Under the pieces are notes generated by a model. That model was not told where the DNA came from. It was given only the letters and a program-made list of their open reading frames with translations, and made no database searches. The position numbers were made by a program, and so were the translations under genes. DNA of 64,000 nucleotides. Origin: Aspidapion aeneum. Its lineage: Eukaryota > Arthropoda > Insecta > Coleoptera > Brentidae. Below are positions 37,201 through 46,208 of the stretch, piece by piece (position 1 is the stretch's first letter; each line of letters opens with the position of its first letter). Where the stretch lies: the NCBI GenBank assembly GCA_963576565.1, contig OY755045.1:10353977-10417976 (forward strand), written 5' to 3'.

Positions 37201-40200
37201 AATATTTTATTTATGGTGTTTTTTTTTTAATCGCGATTACGAGGCGTTTCAAAAAAACAAGTTTATATTGAAAAAGAATCGGTAGAAAACTATGGTAATT
37301 CGGTATATCGTAAAGTAAAAGGCTAAATCGGTAGACCTACCGAAAAATCAGTAGAGGTGGCAACACTGCTTAAAGCTTTCCTACTAAATTAAATTCTTTT
37401 TATTGAAATGGGCATTCCGGGTTACGTCATTTTCCGTTTCAACAACTGGCTCTGATTGGTCAGAGTTACCAGGTAACCTAGTCTCTGTCACAGATTTGGT
37501 TAGATAAGATTTAATTAATAACATGGTGGATAAAACAAACTGTGTAAGCGCCATCTAGTTGTCAACAGCTTAGATTTTAAATTAATAATATCGATCCTAC
37601 ACAACAGAGCCATCTTTTTAGTTCTTTAACTATAAATCTCCTTTTAGATTTGGTACTACGCGGCGATTCAAGTCTTCTTCTCAACGAGCATCGGATTTGG
37701 TTCATTTATAACGAACGCCGGCATCTTGTATTCCAAAGTTAATCCACTGTGGTAAGTTGGGATAGTCAATTCTATCTATCTATCTATTAAGCCTTCCTTG
37801 ATCCATCTTTGGACATAGGCCTTCCCGAATATCTTCCACTCTTTTCTGTCTGTCGCCGTGTTCATCCATTTAGTTCCCTTCTACTTTTATTTTTCCAAGG
37901 TCTCCAGTTTATATTACATTTGTTCCATCGACCGTCTTTTTTGTCTGATATTATGACCGGCAAATTTCCATTTTAATTTTGCTACCTTTCCTCTGACATC
38001 CCTTACTTTTTGGGATAGTAATAAATACAAAATAACAACAAAATAATATATTTACAAGGAGAGGAATAATTCGTCTTTATCTCACCCTTAACCTTTATAA
38101 AGCAAAACGTCAATGACGGTCAGCAGAGCACACGCACCTTGGAGGCTCGAGAAGAGGTACAAAATCCACATCCCAGACAGGGAAGCGTGGCAGAGAGACA
38201 AAATGATGTTTGAGGAGAGCGCTTTAGTTTGCTACTCTGATGGATCCAAACTATCAGAGAGGCAAACCACATGAGCGGGAGTATACGTGGAAAAACTAGA
38301 AGTTCAGAAGAGCTACTCGCTCGGTGAGCAGGCTACTGTTTTTCAAGCAGAGGTTTACGCCATAATAATGGCGGCAACCCTAGAAGAGGTTCGGAACAGC
38401 GAAGAGGAGCTTATATATATATGCTCTGACAGCCAAGCCACCCTGAAGGCGCTAAACGCACCCAAGATTGCTGACGGCTTGGTGGAAGAATGCGCAGAGG
38501 CGCTGGAGACCCTAAGCGATGCCAAACGGGTGACACTGGTTTGGGTTCCGGGACATACGGGGGTACCAGGCATTAAAATATAAAAAAACAGAAGGTCGAA
38601 ATGATAAATTGCCCGATGTTGGTAATTTTTTGGAGTTTTGATCTATCTGAGGGTTAAAAAAGTGTATGTTAATATACGAAATGTTGCCATAAAATAACTG
38701 GACGTCCTTTTTCTCTATCACATGACCCATAACATAAGCAGTCAACGGAAGCAACTAGTCCGAAAGAAAATATCCCTACCGGTATTGAATCGTACCGATG
38801 GTTGATGCTTTCGTTGGGAAATGAACGAAACTATGTGGTTTTTTACTATCTCCAACTTTGGTCACAAGCATACGAATTATCTTTGTTTAGAACAGTATTT
38901 GTTACTGTACCTGCAGCTTGTCAGGATGTTTTCCAAACATGCATGATTTGTATCCTTGTGATTGAAGTTGGAGAAAGTCAAAACCAGATAGTTTCTTTAA
39001 GTTTGCAACACAAGCATAGCATAGAAGGCGGACGAACTCGCACGACTCGGGCAGGAACCGCCTATGTAGGACCGGAGCCACTTTTGGGCGTGACAAAAAG
39101 ACAAGTACAAAGCGGACTCAACAAATGGGCCCAGAACGCGCTACTAAACTCCTGAGAAACAGGAACGGGTTGCAGACAGACCAGAGAATTCGTAGACCGT
39201 CCAAAAGCGACCAGAATTAGATGGATACTGGGACGGACACGAAAAGACCTCGGACTGCTGATAGGTACTCTAACCGGACATAACCTGTTGAGGAGGCACA
39301 TGACACGTATAGGAGTCGAGAATGACCCTACCTGCCCAGCCTGTGGACAGGAAGAAGAGACATCAAGACACCTCGTGGCCGAATGCGAGGCCTACGCAAG
39401 GATGAGACAACAGGCACTCGGGCGCCAACTCTGAGCGCTACTGGACTTTGTAAAGAGAACAGGAAGGCCCAATGAGTTACCCGACCATTAAAGGGAAGTG
39501 CAGAGAGTGGGTTAAGGGACAGACTTGGGGCATGGCAAAAAGGGCTTACCGTGGCCTACTTGTCAGACCTGCGGGTCAACCCCCCCACTACTACTACTGT
39601 TTCATCGACCGTCTTTTTTGTCTGATATTATGACCGGCAAATTTCCATTTTAATTTTGCTACCTTTCCTCTCCTTACTTTTTGGGATAGTAATAAATACA
39701 AAATAACAACAAAAGAACATATTTACAAGGAGAGAAATAATTAATTTATCTTTATCTCACCCTTTACCTTTATAAAGCAAAAAAAATACTTAAGGAGAAA
39801 ATATAAGGAACTATGTGGTTTTCATTTTCTCCAAGGTTGGTCACAAGGATACAAATCATTCTTTTTTGAAACACCTCCTGACCAGCTGTGGGCATACTGA
39901 TCCATGCCAATACTCGACCGGTTTCTGCGATAGCTTCGTATAGAGCATCAGTTGTGTGAAACCAACAGAAATAACTACTCCGCGGGAAAATACCCCTATC
40001 GACACTCAGTTGTACAGATGGTTTAATGCTTGTATTGGAAACTTAAAGAAACTATCTGGTTTTGACTTTCACCAACTTTAATCACAAAGATACAAGTCAT
40101 GCATGTTTGGAAAACATCCTGACAAGCTGCAGGTACAGTAACAAATACTGTTCTAAACAAAGATAATTCGTATGCTTGTGACCAAAGTTGGAGATAGTAA

Positions 40201-43200
40201 AAAACCACATAGTTTCGTTCATTTCCCAACGAAAGCATTAACCATCGGTACGATTCAATACCGGCAGGGATATTTTCTTTCGGACTAGTTGCTTCCGTTG
40301 ACTGCTTATGTTATGCGTCATGTCATATTTTATGGCAACATTTCGTATATTAACATACACTTTTTTAACCCTCAGATAGATCAAAACTCCAAAAAATTAC
40401 CAACATCGGGCAATTTATCATTTCGACCTTCTGTTTTTTTATATTTTAATGGTGAAAAAGTGTACGTCAATACACGAAACATTACCATGAAATAACTGGT
40501 CTTCTTGTTTCTCCATCCCTTTATTCATGAAGTAAACAATTATTATGAACCATGGAAATAAAACTAATATAAGTTGTTTCTGTTGTTATCACACAGGGAA
40601 AATATAATCCTAAGAGTCTGTTTTATATTATTATTTTTAGGACGGCTCTGAGCTACACTCTAGTCAACCTCATCTTTGGAACAGGCTCCATTATCATAAC
40701 CACCATCTTGACCGAGAACATAAACAACACTGATCCGGTCACAGGTGACGTAGCTGAACTGGAGTTATATTCGCTCATCTATGACTCAATGAAAGATAGT
40801 GGCGACGTCAATTTCAGGTTTTGGATGTTGGCATTCTTCGGAATGATATTTTTTTCTGGGTTGATCAGTATGGTACGTATTCTTCATAATATTCCAGTCA
40901 TTATAGAATTTTAGCTAACAACAAAACTTCTTACAAAAGCCCTTGCATACGTTTTTTTGTCAGATGAATGGTTTTCGAGTTATAAGGCTAATCATTTCGC
41001 CCCCATTTTGGATTTCGACCAATTTTTATTAGTAGCCTTTAACTAGGAGCTACTTATTTTTAAGAAAATATGTTATTACATAATTTACAGACTAATTAAT
41101 AACCTATAAAATGAGATATTATTAAGCAATGAATACAAGAATTCATTGTATTAAGTTATCTGGGTGGTACCCTTGCTGAGGTACTAACCCTAAAGTGTTA
41201 GCCGTAGAACCGTTTCCTATGTATTTCCATAGTATATGCAAAATAAATCGAAATTAATAGAGAATTATTAAAATACAGCCAGGCTATAATTGTGCCAGGC
41301 ACTATTTTGTCACATTCACATTGAAAACTGACAGTTGATCCTTCAAAATTGACATACCAAAGTCGTTCATATAGTAAACAAAGGCCGTGTGTTGAAAGAT
41401 CACAGCTGATATTACAATGTGAAGGTGTTAAAATTGTGCCTGGCACTATTATAGCTTGGCTTTATTTCAATAATTCTCTATTAAGTTTTAAGTAATTTTC
41501 TCAAAAAGTAAGCATTTTACAGAAAATGTGTAATCAACTTTATTGTAGAAAATTAAATTAGCTTTTTACCGATGTATCACTTTAGTGGGCCAAGCCCACG
41601 ATTAGCACCTAATTGGTATCCCTAAATTGGGGTTATTTTTTAAGATCAGGAAAAAAAATCATGTTTTTTTAGAGAAAAATTTAAAATACCTTATTCAGAG
41701 AAAACAAAATGTTTGAAGGAAGTTCACGAGGTAAAAGGTTTTTACAAAAAAGTTTCACGGGCAAGACCTCAGAGGTAAAGGTACCTCGGGGACGCGTTTC
41801 TGCCTCATTAGGCTTCATTCAGACCGAGCATAACCATAAAGTGGAAGGAGATGAAATGATGATGTGGGTATCTGAAAAAGAAATATGAAATATGGTGTTT
41901 ACTGAGGAGAGACCAACTGTCAATTTGCAGCTTCGGTCAGGGTTGCCTCGGTTTTGAGGCTAATTTTGACGTCGCGACGGAGACAGTCCCCGAGCTACCT
42001 TTACCTCTGAGGTCTTGCCCGTGAAACTTTTTTGTAAAAACTTTTTACCTCGTGAACTTTCTTCAAATTTAAAAAATTCAGGGATCAGGCTGTTTTCTGG
42101 GAGCAGATTATATTTGTCTCCGTCGCGACGTCAAAATTAGCCTCAAAACTGAGGCAACCCTGACCGAAGCTGCAAATTGACAGTCTCTCCTCAGTAAACA
42201 CCATATTTCATATTCCTTTTCAGATATCCACATCATCATTTCATCCCCTTCCATTTTATGGTTATGCTCGGGCTGAATGAAGCCTAACGAGGCAGAAACG
42301 CGTCCCCGAGCTACCTTTACCTCTGAGGTCTTGCCCGTGAAACTTTTTTGTAAAAACTTTTTACCTCGTGAACTTTCGTCAAATTTAAAAAATCCAGGGC
42401 TCAGGCTGTTTCCTGGGAGCAGATTATATCTGTCTCCGTCGCGACGTCAAAATTAGCCTCAAAACTGAGGCAACGCTGACCGAAGCTGCAAATTGACAGT
42501 TGGTCTCACCTCAGTAAACAGCATATTTCATATTCCTTTTCAGATATCCACATCATCATGTCATCTTCTTCCATTTTATGGTTATGCTCGGGAAGAATGA
42601 AGCCTAATGAGGCAGAAACGCGTCCCCGAGCTACCTTTACCTCTGAGGTCTTGCCCGTGAAACTTTGTTGTAAAAACAAAATGTCCTTTTGAGGCAGTGT
42701 ATAGCTTGTTTAAAAATGTTTCAATGAGGGATCAGTGCAGCAGCAGTTACTCCCACAGAGATCTGCTCCAGAAAAAGTATAAGTGATAAGGCCGACGAAT
42801 CAGCCGCTCACATCATATTCCAAGTAAAAGTCTGTTGATCCTGAACTCTATCTACGACTGACCAGAGGACAAATAGGGCCACAACCTTCACAGAAATAAT
42901 TGTATACATACATGATGAGATGAGAATTTCTTACCATATATCGTCTAAATTTTGACTGTTTTTAGGCAACCCTACCATACACTCTCCTGAAAGCTATTCA
43001 CAGTCACGACGGCTTTCGAATAAGGTGGTGGAAAGCCGACATCATTCTAAGTGCCTGCGGCTTCGTTCTCGGAATTTTCGTTCTGCTTCTGAGCGACTTC
43101 AATTTTGTGCACCTGCTAGATCACTACATCGTCGGCAATTTGATTTTGATCTGCGTCATTCTCGAAGTTTTGGCATTAATTGCGTTTTATGGTAAGTTGC

Positions 43201-44516
43201 AAGTGTTTTGTTTAAATGACCATAGTCAGCTGCCAACTATTTTTCTGCATTTTAATTTTCGATTTAAATTTAAGAAAATAGATTGTTGATAAGTAATGCC
43301 AACTAACAGGAAATAATAATTCTTTATTTAAAGTTGTTCACCCCTATAAAACACCTGAGGCGATTTTTGAGTAGGGATAAACCCTATTAGACATTTTGAA
43401 TCATATTAGAGAAAGCAAGCAATTTATAATATCTATCTTTTTACAGGGACGAATCGTATTCAGTCAGACTTCGAGTTCATGCTAGGTCACATCCTGTCGA
43501 AAATCTGGCTAGTTCTCTGGTGGATCACCCCGCTAGTCCTCATCAGCATCTTTGCCTGGGCGTTATGCACGTTGCCGCTAGAGGGCATCTACAAACACGA
43601 TCCCGCATGGCTGTACGGCTTCGGATGGGCGGTTGTTTTGACAGCTTTTGTCTTTATCTTCGCTATGGGCGGCTGGGTTATGTCCAAGCAGGACGGATAT
43701 ACTTTGACAGATGTAAGTAGGTCTCTTTTTGTTTCCTTATTCATTAAAATCATAGTTCATGAATCATAGCTTGTACTGAAGCCCACAGAGGTCACCTTTA
43801 GACAATTTAAAGGTGTTTGAACTTAGACCCTAAACCATTTAACTTTATAAAACTACTAGATCTTATAAATTATCCATCAATTGTTTTTTTTTCAGAAACT
43901 TAAAGCTGCGCTAGAACCGTCCCACAATTGGGGTCCAAAAGACCCTATGTTACGTCACAATTGGGTGCAATGGAACAGTCAATCAACCAGTGGAGAACGA
44001 GATTTCACATTGAAGCGTAGAGGTACCAAAGAATACACGAAGACTATCAAGAGAAACGCCAAAAAGAAAGCTTTGAGTGATTTAACAAACAGCCCTGTGC
44101 AAGGGGCATACCATCAAACTGATACCATACGAAACCATTCAGCCAATGATAATAATAATAGAATAAGCAACGGTAGTAAAGAATTTCAAGAGCTTTATTA
44201 CATTAATGTAGATCAAAAGAAACCTCAAGAAAATGGACATTTAACAGAAACTTCCTTAATAGACTCCCTAGAACCGAACAATGGGTATCACCATCACCAC
44301 CATCACAAAAAGCATCATCATCACCATCATCATCACCACAAGAATGATGATAGACATACGTTTCCAGAGGCGAATTTTGTTCAACCCAAAGGAAAATTAC
44401 AAATAGACATTCCAGATGAGTCCTCAGAAGGATATGGGACTTTCAGGAATGGACCATTCTTCATTGATAAGGACAATATGAACCACATCTGTTATAGAAG
44501 GGAGAGTGAGCCATAG
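33988..44516 (+). CDS. SLC6 family sodium-coupled transporter (nine exons resolved)
   Basis: Exons 33988-34231, 34613-34758, 35022-35158, 35927-36095, 37648-37751, 40641-40872, 42966-43191, 43447-43712 and 43896-44516 all have AG/GT borders and matching phases; together they give 714 codons plus a stop. Transmembrane helix 1 reads AAGIGNLYRLP (family GxGNxxRFP), helix 6 AAIQVFFSTSIGFGSFI with the unwound GFG, and helix 8 GLISM where most animal members have GLDSQ. These plasma-membrane carriers use the sodium gradient to import amines or amino acids. The loop between helices 3 and 4 is short. The substrate cannot be deduced. The first exon(s) lie upstream, perhaps at 25257. The tail is unusually long (about 207 residues) and His-rich. 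Confidence 0.92.
34613..34758 (+). CDS. SLC6 exon: helix 3
   Basis: Acceptor TTTTAG before 34613, donor GTAAGT after 34758. It encodes GIGYVKLLAGCLLSIYYPLY and MAMAVMYIIWILKDSMPFTE. The helix 3 Tyr pair (YYP) lies where family members have a conserved substrate-site Tyr. Confidence 0.9.
35022..35158 (+). CDS. SLC6 exon: short extracellular loop and helix 4
   Basis: Acceptor TTTCAG before 35022, donor GTAAGC after 35158, two bases carried over. It encodes DGYYANGKSGQECLRNTFIQ and a hydrophobic helix VAILLFLWIIIAL. An RTE fragment sits 43 nt into the next intron. Confidence 0.9.
35201..35858 (+). mobile_element. RTE-like LINE, short copy in an SLC6 intron
   Basis: It is flanked by the exact 13-bp target duplication AATACACATTTCT (35188-35200 and 35859-35871). 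It is 5'-truncated, has an internal deletion near 35238, and keeps the C-terminal coding part (KNVKFNIYETMVKSTLLYGI, KRQLIWYAHVQRMSDERLPK) and the TAGTAGTAG tail. Confidence 0.92.
35927..36095 (+). CDS. SLC6 exon: helix 5
   Basis: Acceptor TTTTAG before 35927, donor GTAAG after 36095, phase 0. It encodes SIRRTKSYIKSLIVLLLPTM, ACYISLTTKSILLEAEIKVL and a YRFFENVDWSVLKNAE segment corresponding to the D-W-S-x-L-x-x-x-x-V-W part before helix 6 in the family. Confidence 0.9.
36562..37368. mobile_element. hAT-type non-autonomous element with CGGTAGA repeats
   Basis: Ends CAGTGTTGCCACC and GGTGGCAACACTG are flanked by an exact 8-bp duplication CTTAAAGC (36554-36561 and 37369-37376). Both subterminal regions contain repeated CGGTAGA words, probably transposase-binding sites. 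It has no transposase. A second MITE (36745-37017) is nested inside. It lies in the SLC6 intron before the helix 6 exon. Confidence 0.88.
36745..37017. mobile_element. MITE with GGACCTATTGCAATAAAG ends
   Basis: The left arm GGGACCTATTGCAATAAAGC and right arm GCTTTATTGCAATAGGTCC form an inverted repeat of about 50 bp that extends into GTGCCGGGCACTATATTGAC. AAATTAGGTA occurs just outside both ends and may be the target duplication. The middle (AAAACTGACAGTTGATC, TTGACATACCAAAGTCG) is shared with the element at 41255-41483. Confidence 0.8.
37648..37751 (+). CDS. SLC6 exon: helix 6
   Basis: Acceptor CTTTTAG before 37648, donor GTAAGT after 37751, two bases carried over. It encodes IWYYAAIQVFFSTSIGFGSF then ITNAGILYSKVNPL. 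The FFS-x-x-x-GFG motif is the unwound part of helix 6 at the substrate site. Confidence 0.92.
37770..38010 (-). pseudogene. LINE (RTE-like) 3' end fragment
   Basis: Minus-strand complement of the GKFAGHNIRQ...NWRLGK tail seen at 31930-32040 and 7680-7830. It includes CCAAGGTCTCCAGTTTA and TATTATGACCGGCAAATTTC on the plus strand. Confidence 0.65.
37926..38108 (+). repeat. Direct repeat flanking an R1-like LINE, left copy
   Basis: About 183 bp from CATCGACCGTCTTTTTTGTC to TTATAAAGCAAAA recur at 39600-39782 with small differences (a shorter CTCTGACATCCC stretch and AGAACAT instead of ATAATAT). The R1-like LINE fragment 38109-39597 lies exactly between the two. Confidence 0.85.
38109..39597 (+). 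pseudogene. R1/Jockey-type LINE 3' fragment (RNase H and zinc-knuckle tail)
   Basis: Pieces: a damaged start with SALVCYSDGSKL (RNase H first Asp), GEQATVFQAEVYAIIMAATL (second, Glu), YICSDSQATLKALNAPKI (third, Asp) and VWVPGHTGVPG. After an insertion (38574-39004) come AGTAYVGPEPLLGVTKRQVQ, WILGRTRKDLGLLIGTLTGH and a C-x2-C-x-H-type motif CPACGQEEETSRHLVAEC. Stops are scattered. It ends in an ACTACTACT tail at 39585-39597. Confidence 0.82.
38574..39004 (+). repeat. Inverted repeat pair, left member
   Basis: About 430 bp inserted into the R1-like LINE RNase H region. The same sequence occurs in reverse complement at 40024-40451. It starts ATTAAAATATAAAAAAACAG and ends ACAAGCAT. Diverged pieces of it also lie at 39800-39900 and 40455-40510. 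No coding potential is recognised. Confidence 0.75.
39600..39782 (+). repeat. Direct repeat flanking an R1-like LINE, right copy
   Basis: Second copy of 37926-38108, beginning CATCGACCGTCTTTTTTGTC directly after the LINE's ACT-repeat tail. Confidence 0.85.
40024..40451 (-). repeat. Inverted repeat pair, right member
   Basis: Reverse complement of 38574-39004 with substitutions and small indels. It ends with CCTTCTGTTTTTTTATATTT and lies in the intron just before the helix 7 exon. Confidence 0.75.
40641..40872 (+). CDS. SLC6 exon: helix 7, loop 4 and start of helix 8
   Basis: Acceptor TTTTTAG before 40641, donor GTACGT after 40872, phase 0. It encodes WTALSYTLVNLIFGTGSIII, TTILTENINNTDPVTGDVAE (with one N-x-T site, NNT) and FWMLAFFGMIFFSGLISM. 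The Asp of the GLDSQ motif is replaced by Ile. Confidence 0.9.
41255..41483. mobile_element. MITE with TAATAGAGAATTATT ends
   Basis: TAATAGAGAATTATT on the left and AATAATTCTCTATTA on the right form the outer inverted repeat. It continues imperfectly through AGCCAGGCTATAAT and TGCCAGGCACTATT. The middle is shared with the MITE at 36745-37017 although the outer ends differ. Confidence 0.8.
41705..42670. repeat. Inverted plus direct repeat block
   Basis: One inverted unit (41705-41986) is followed by two direct units and a partial third (period about 316-320; word CGAGCTACCTTTACCTCTGA at 41991, 42307 and 42627). Each unit contains CTCCGTCGCGACGTCAAAAT and GTTATGCTCGGG. No frame or known domain is recognised. 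It lies in an SLC6 intron. Confidence 0.88.
42966..43191 (+). CDS. SLC6 exon: helices 8 to 10
   Basis: Acceptor TTTTTAG before 42966, donor GTAAGT after 43191, one base carried over. It encodes ATLPYTLLKAIHSHDGFRIR, WWKADIILSACGFVLGIFVL and GNLILICVILEVLALIAFYG, three hydrophobic spans with the family's E-x-x-x-x-x-x-F-Y-G helix 10 end. Confidence 0.9.
43447..43712 (+). CDS. SLC6 exon: helices 11 and 12
   Basis: Acceptor TTTACAG before 43447, donor GTAAGT after 43712, phase 0. It encodes TNRIQSDFEFMLGHILSKIW, LVLWWITPLVLISIFAWAL (helix 11) and LYGFGWAVVLTAFVFIFAMG (helix 12). Confidence 0.92.
43896..44516 (+). CDS. SLC6 terminal exon: His-rich cytoplasmic tail
   Basis: Acceptor TTTTTTTCAG before 43896; the stop TAG is at 44514-44516. 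The start KLKAALEPSHNWGPKDPMLR matches the family's post-helix-12 motif (LEPSxxWGP). The rest is polar: a KEYTKTIKRNAKKKAL basic stretch, then YHHHHHHKKHHHHHHHHH and an acidic end GYGTFRNGPFFIDKDNMNHI. The His runs could bind metal, but this is only suggested by composition. The portion from about 44126 onward is what is repeated downstream. Confidence 0.9.
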   Translation, partial: KLKAALEPSHNWGPKDPMLRHNWVQWNSQSTSGERDFTLKRRGTKEYTKTIKRNAKKKALSDLTNSPVQGAYHQTDTIRNHSANDNNNRISNGSKEFQELYYINVDQKKPQENGHLTETSLIDSLEPNNGYHHHHHHKKHHHHHHHHHKNDDRHTFPEANFVQPKGKLQIDIPDESSEGYGTFRNGPFFIDKDNMNHICYRRESEP

Positions 44517-44637
44517 GTTAGGTGTTTGTAACATTTTGTAAATAGTTTTTTGTAAATTAATCTTGTTTATTTAATAATTAAAATTTAAAAAATAATACCT
44601 TTTTTCTGTTCTTAATTTGTAAGACATAAAATACAGA

Positions 44638-45054
44638 ATGAAAGATAAAATACAAATTAATAGAATAAATAAAAGAAAAATACAAAAACTACGCTTATCA
44701 TATTCAGCTAATGAATACAATAGAATAAGCAATGGTAGTGAAGAATTCCAAGAGCTTTATTACATTAATGTAGATCAAAAGAAACCTCAAGAAAATGAAC
44801 ATTTAACAGAAACTTTCTCAATAGACTCCCTAGAACCGAACAATGTGTATCATCATCACCACCATCACAAGAATGATGATAACGATGATAGACACACGTT
44901 TCCAGAGGCAGATTTTGTTCAACCCAATGGAAAATTACAAATAGACATTTCAAATGAGTCCTCAGAAGGATATGAAACTTTCAGGAATGGACCATTCTTC
45001 ATTGATAAGGACAATATGAACCACATCTGTTATAGAAGGGAGAGTGAGCCATAG
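44638..45054 (+). CDS. Array unit 2: open frame copy of the SLC6 tail
   Basis: From a Met at 44638 the frame has an extra basic leader (IQINRINKRKIQKLRLSY) from the spacer, then SANEYNRISNGSEEFQELYY and a tail closely matching the terminal exon to its end (NHICYRRESEP). The His run is reduced to HHHHHH followed by KNDDNDDRH. No good 3' splice site in a compatible phase was found, so expression as an alternative last exon is uncertain. Confidence 0.5.
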   Translation: MKDKIQINRINKRKIQKLRLSYSANEYNRISNGSEEFQELYYINVDQKKPQENEHLTETFSIDSLEPNNVYHHHHHHKNDDNDDRHTFPEADFVQPNGKLQIDISNESSEGYETFRNGPFFIDKDNMNHICYRRESEP

Positions 45055-45234
45055 GTTAGGTGTTTGTAACATTTTGTAAACAGTTTTTTGTAAATTAATC
45101 TTGTTTATTTAATAAAAAATTTTTAAAAATCACCTGTTTTTTGTTCTTAATTTTCAAGACAAAATACAAAATAAAAGATAAAATACAAATTAATAGAATA
45201 AATGAAAGAAAAATAAAAAAAACTACGCTTATCA

Positions 45235-45588
45235 TATTCAGCTAATGAATACAATAGAATAAGCAATGGTAGTGAAGAATTCCAAGAGCTTTATTACATT
45301 AATGTAGATCAAAAGAAACCTCAAGAAAATGAACATTTAACAGAAACTTCCTCAATAGACTCCCTAGAACCGAACAATGTGTATCATCATCACCACCATC
45401 ACAAGAATGATGATAACGATGATAGACACACGTTTCCAGAGGCAGATTTTGTTCAACCCAATGGAAAATTACAAATAGACATTTCAAATGAGTCCTCAGA
45501 AGGATATGGAACTTTCAGGAATGGGCCATTCTTCATTGATAAGGACAATATGAACCACATCTGTTATAGAAGGGAGAATGAGCCATAG
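45235..45588 (+). CDS. Array unit 3: open frame copy of the SLC6 tail
   Basis: The frame is open from about 45229 (LRLSYSANEYNRIS) to the stop at 45586-45588, with DIDS-type ends the same as unit 2 and ENEP instead of ESEP at the end. An upstream TAA blocks extension into the spacer. It is nearly identical to unit 4. Confidence 0.45.
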   Translation, partial: YSANEYNRISNGSEEFQELYYINVDQKKPQENEHLTETSSIDSLEPNNVYHHHHHHKNDDNDDRHTFPEADFVQPNGKLQIDISNESSEGYGTFRNGPFFIDKDNMNHICYRRENEP

Positions 45589-45768
45589 GTTAGGTGTTTG
45601 TAACATTTTGTAAACAGTTTTTTGTAAATTAATATTGTTTATTTAATAAAAATTTTTTAAAAATCACCTGTTTTTTGTTCTTAATTTTCAAGACAAAATA
45701 CAAAATAAAAGATAAAATACAAATTAATAGAATAAATGAAAGAAAAATAAAAAAAACTACGCTTATCA

Positions 45769-46122
45769 TATTCAGCTAATGAATACAATAGAATAAGCAA
45801 TGGTAGTGAAGAATTCCAAGAGCTTTATTACATTAATGTAGATCAAAAGAAACCTCAAGAAAATGAACATTTAACAGAAACTTCCTCAATAGATTCCCTA
45901 GAACCGAACAATGTGTATCATCATCACCACCATCACAAGAATGATGATAACGATGATAGACACACGTTTCCAGAGGCAGATTTTGTTCAACCCAATGGAA
46001 AATTACAAATAGACATTTCAAATGAGTCCTCAGAAGGATATGGAACTTTCAGGAATGGACCATTCTTCATTGATAAGGACAATATGAACCACATCTGTTA
46101 TAGAAGGGAGAGTGAGCCATAG
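45769..46122 (+). CDS. Array unit 4: open frame copy of the SLC6 tail
   Basis: Same open frame as unit 3, ending RRESEP at 46122. The near identity with unit 3 over about 530 bp indicates very recent duplication or gene conversion. Confidence 0.45.
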   Translation, partial: YSANEYNRISNGSEEFQELYYINVDQKKPQENEHLTETSSIDSLEPNNVYHHHHHHKNDDNDDRHTFPEADFVQPNGKLQIDISNESSEGYGTFRNGPFFIDKDNMNHICYRRESEP

Positions 46123-46208
46123 GTTAGGTGTTTGTAACATTTTGTAAACAGTTTTTTGTAAATTAATCTTGTTTATTTAATAAAAAATTTTTAAAAATCA
46201 CCTGTTTT

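Noticed and set aside
38802..39155. 117-codon frame with apparent novelty
   Set aside because: It runs across the boundary of the inverted-repeat insert and the R1-like LINE remnant, so it is chimeric by chance.
43520..43720. Open frame over the helix 11-12 exon
   Set aside because: Shadow of the SLC6 exon in a different frame.
44697..44712. Splice acceptor (CATATTCAG) at the start of each array unit, making the units alternative last exons
   Set aside because: Joined in phase 0 it reads CTAATGAATACAATAGAATAA and stops at once; no compatible acceptor was found, so I leave expression open.
44765..44953. Repeated 62-codon minus-strand frames in the tandem array (also 45299, 45833)
   Set aside because: Antisense of the open tail-coding units; they repeat only because the units repeat.
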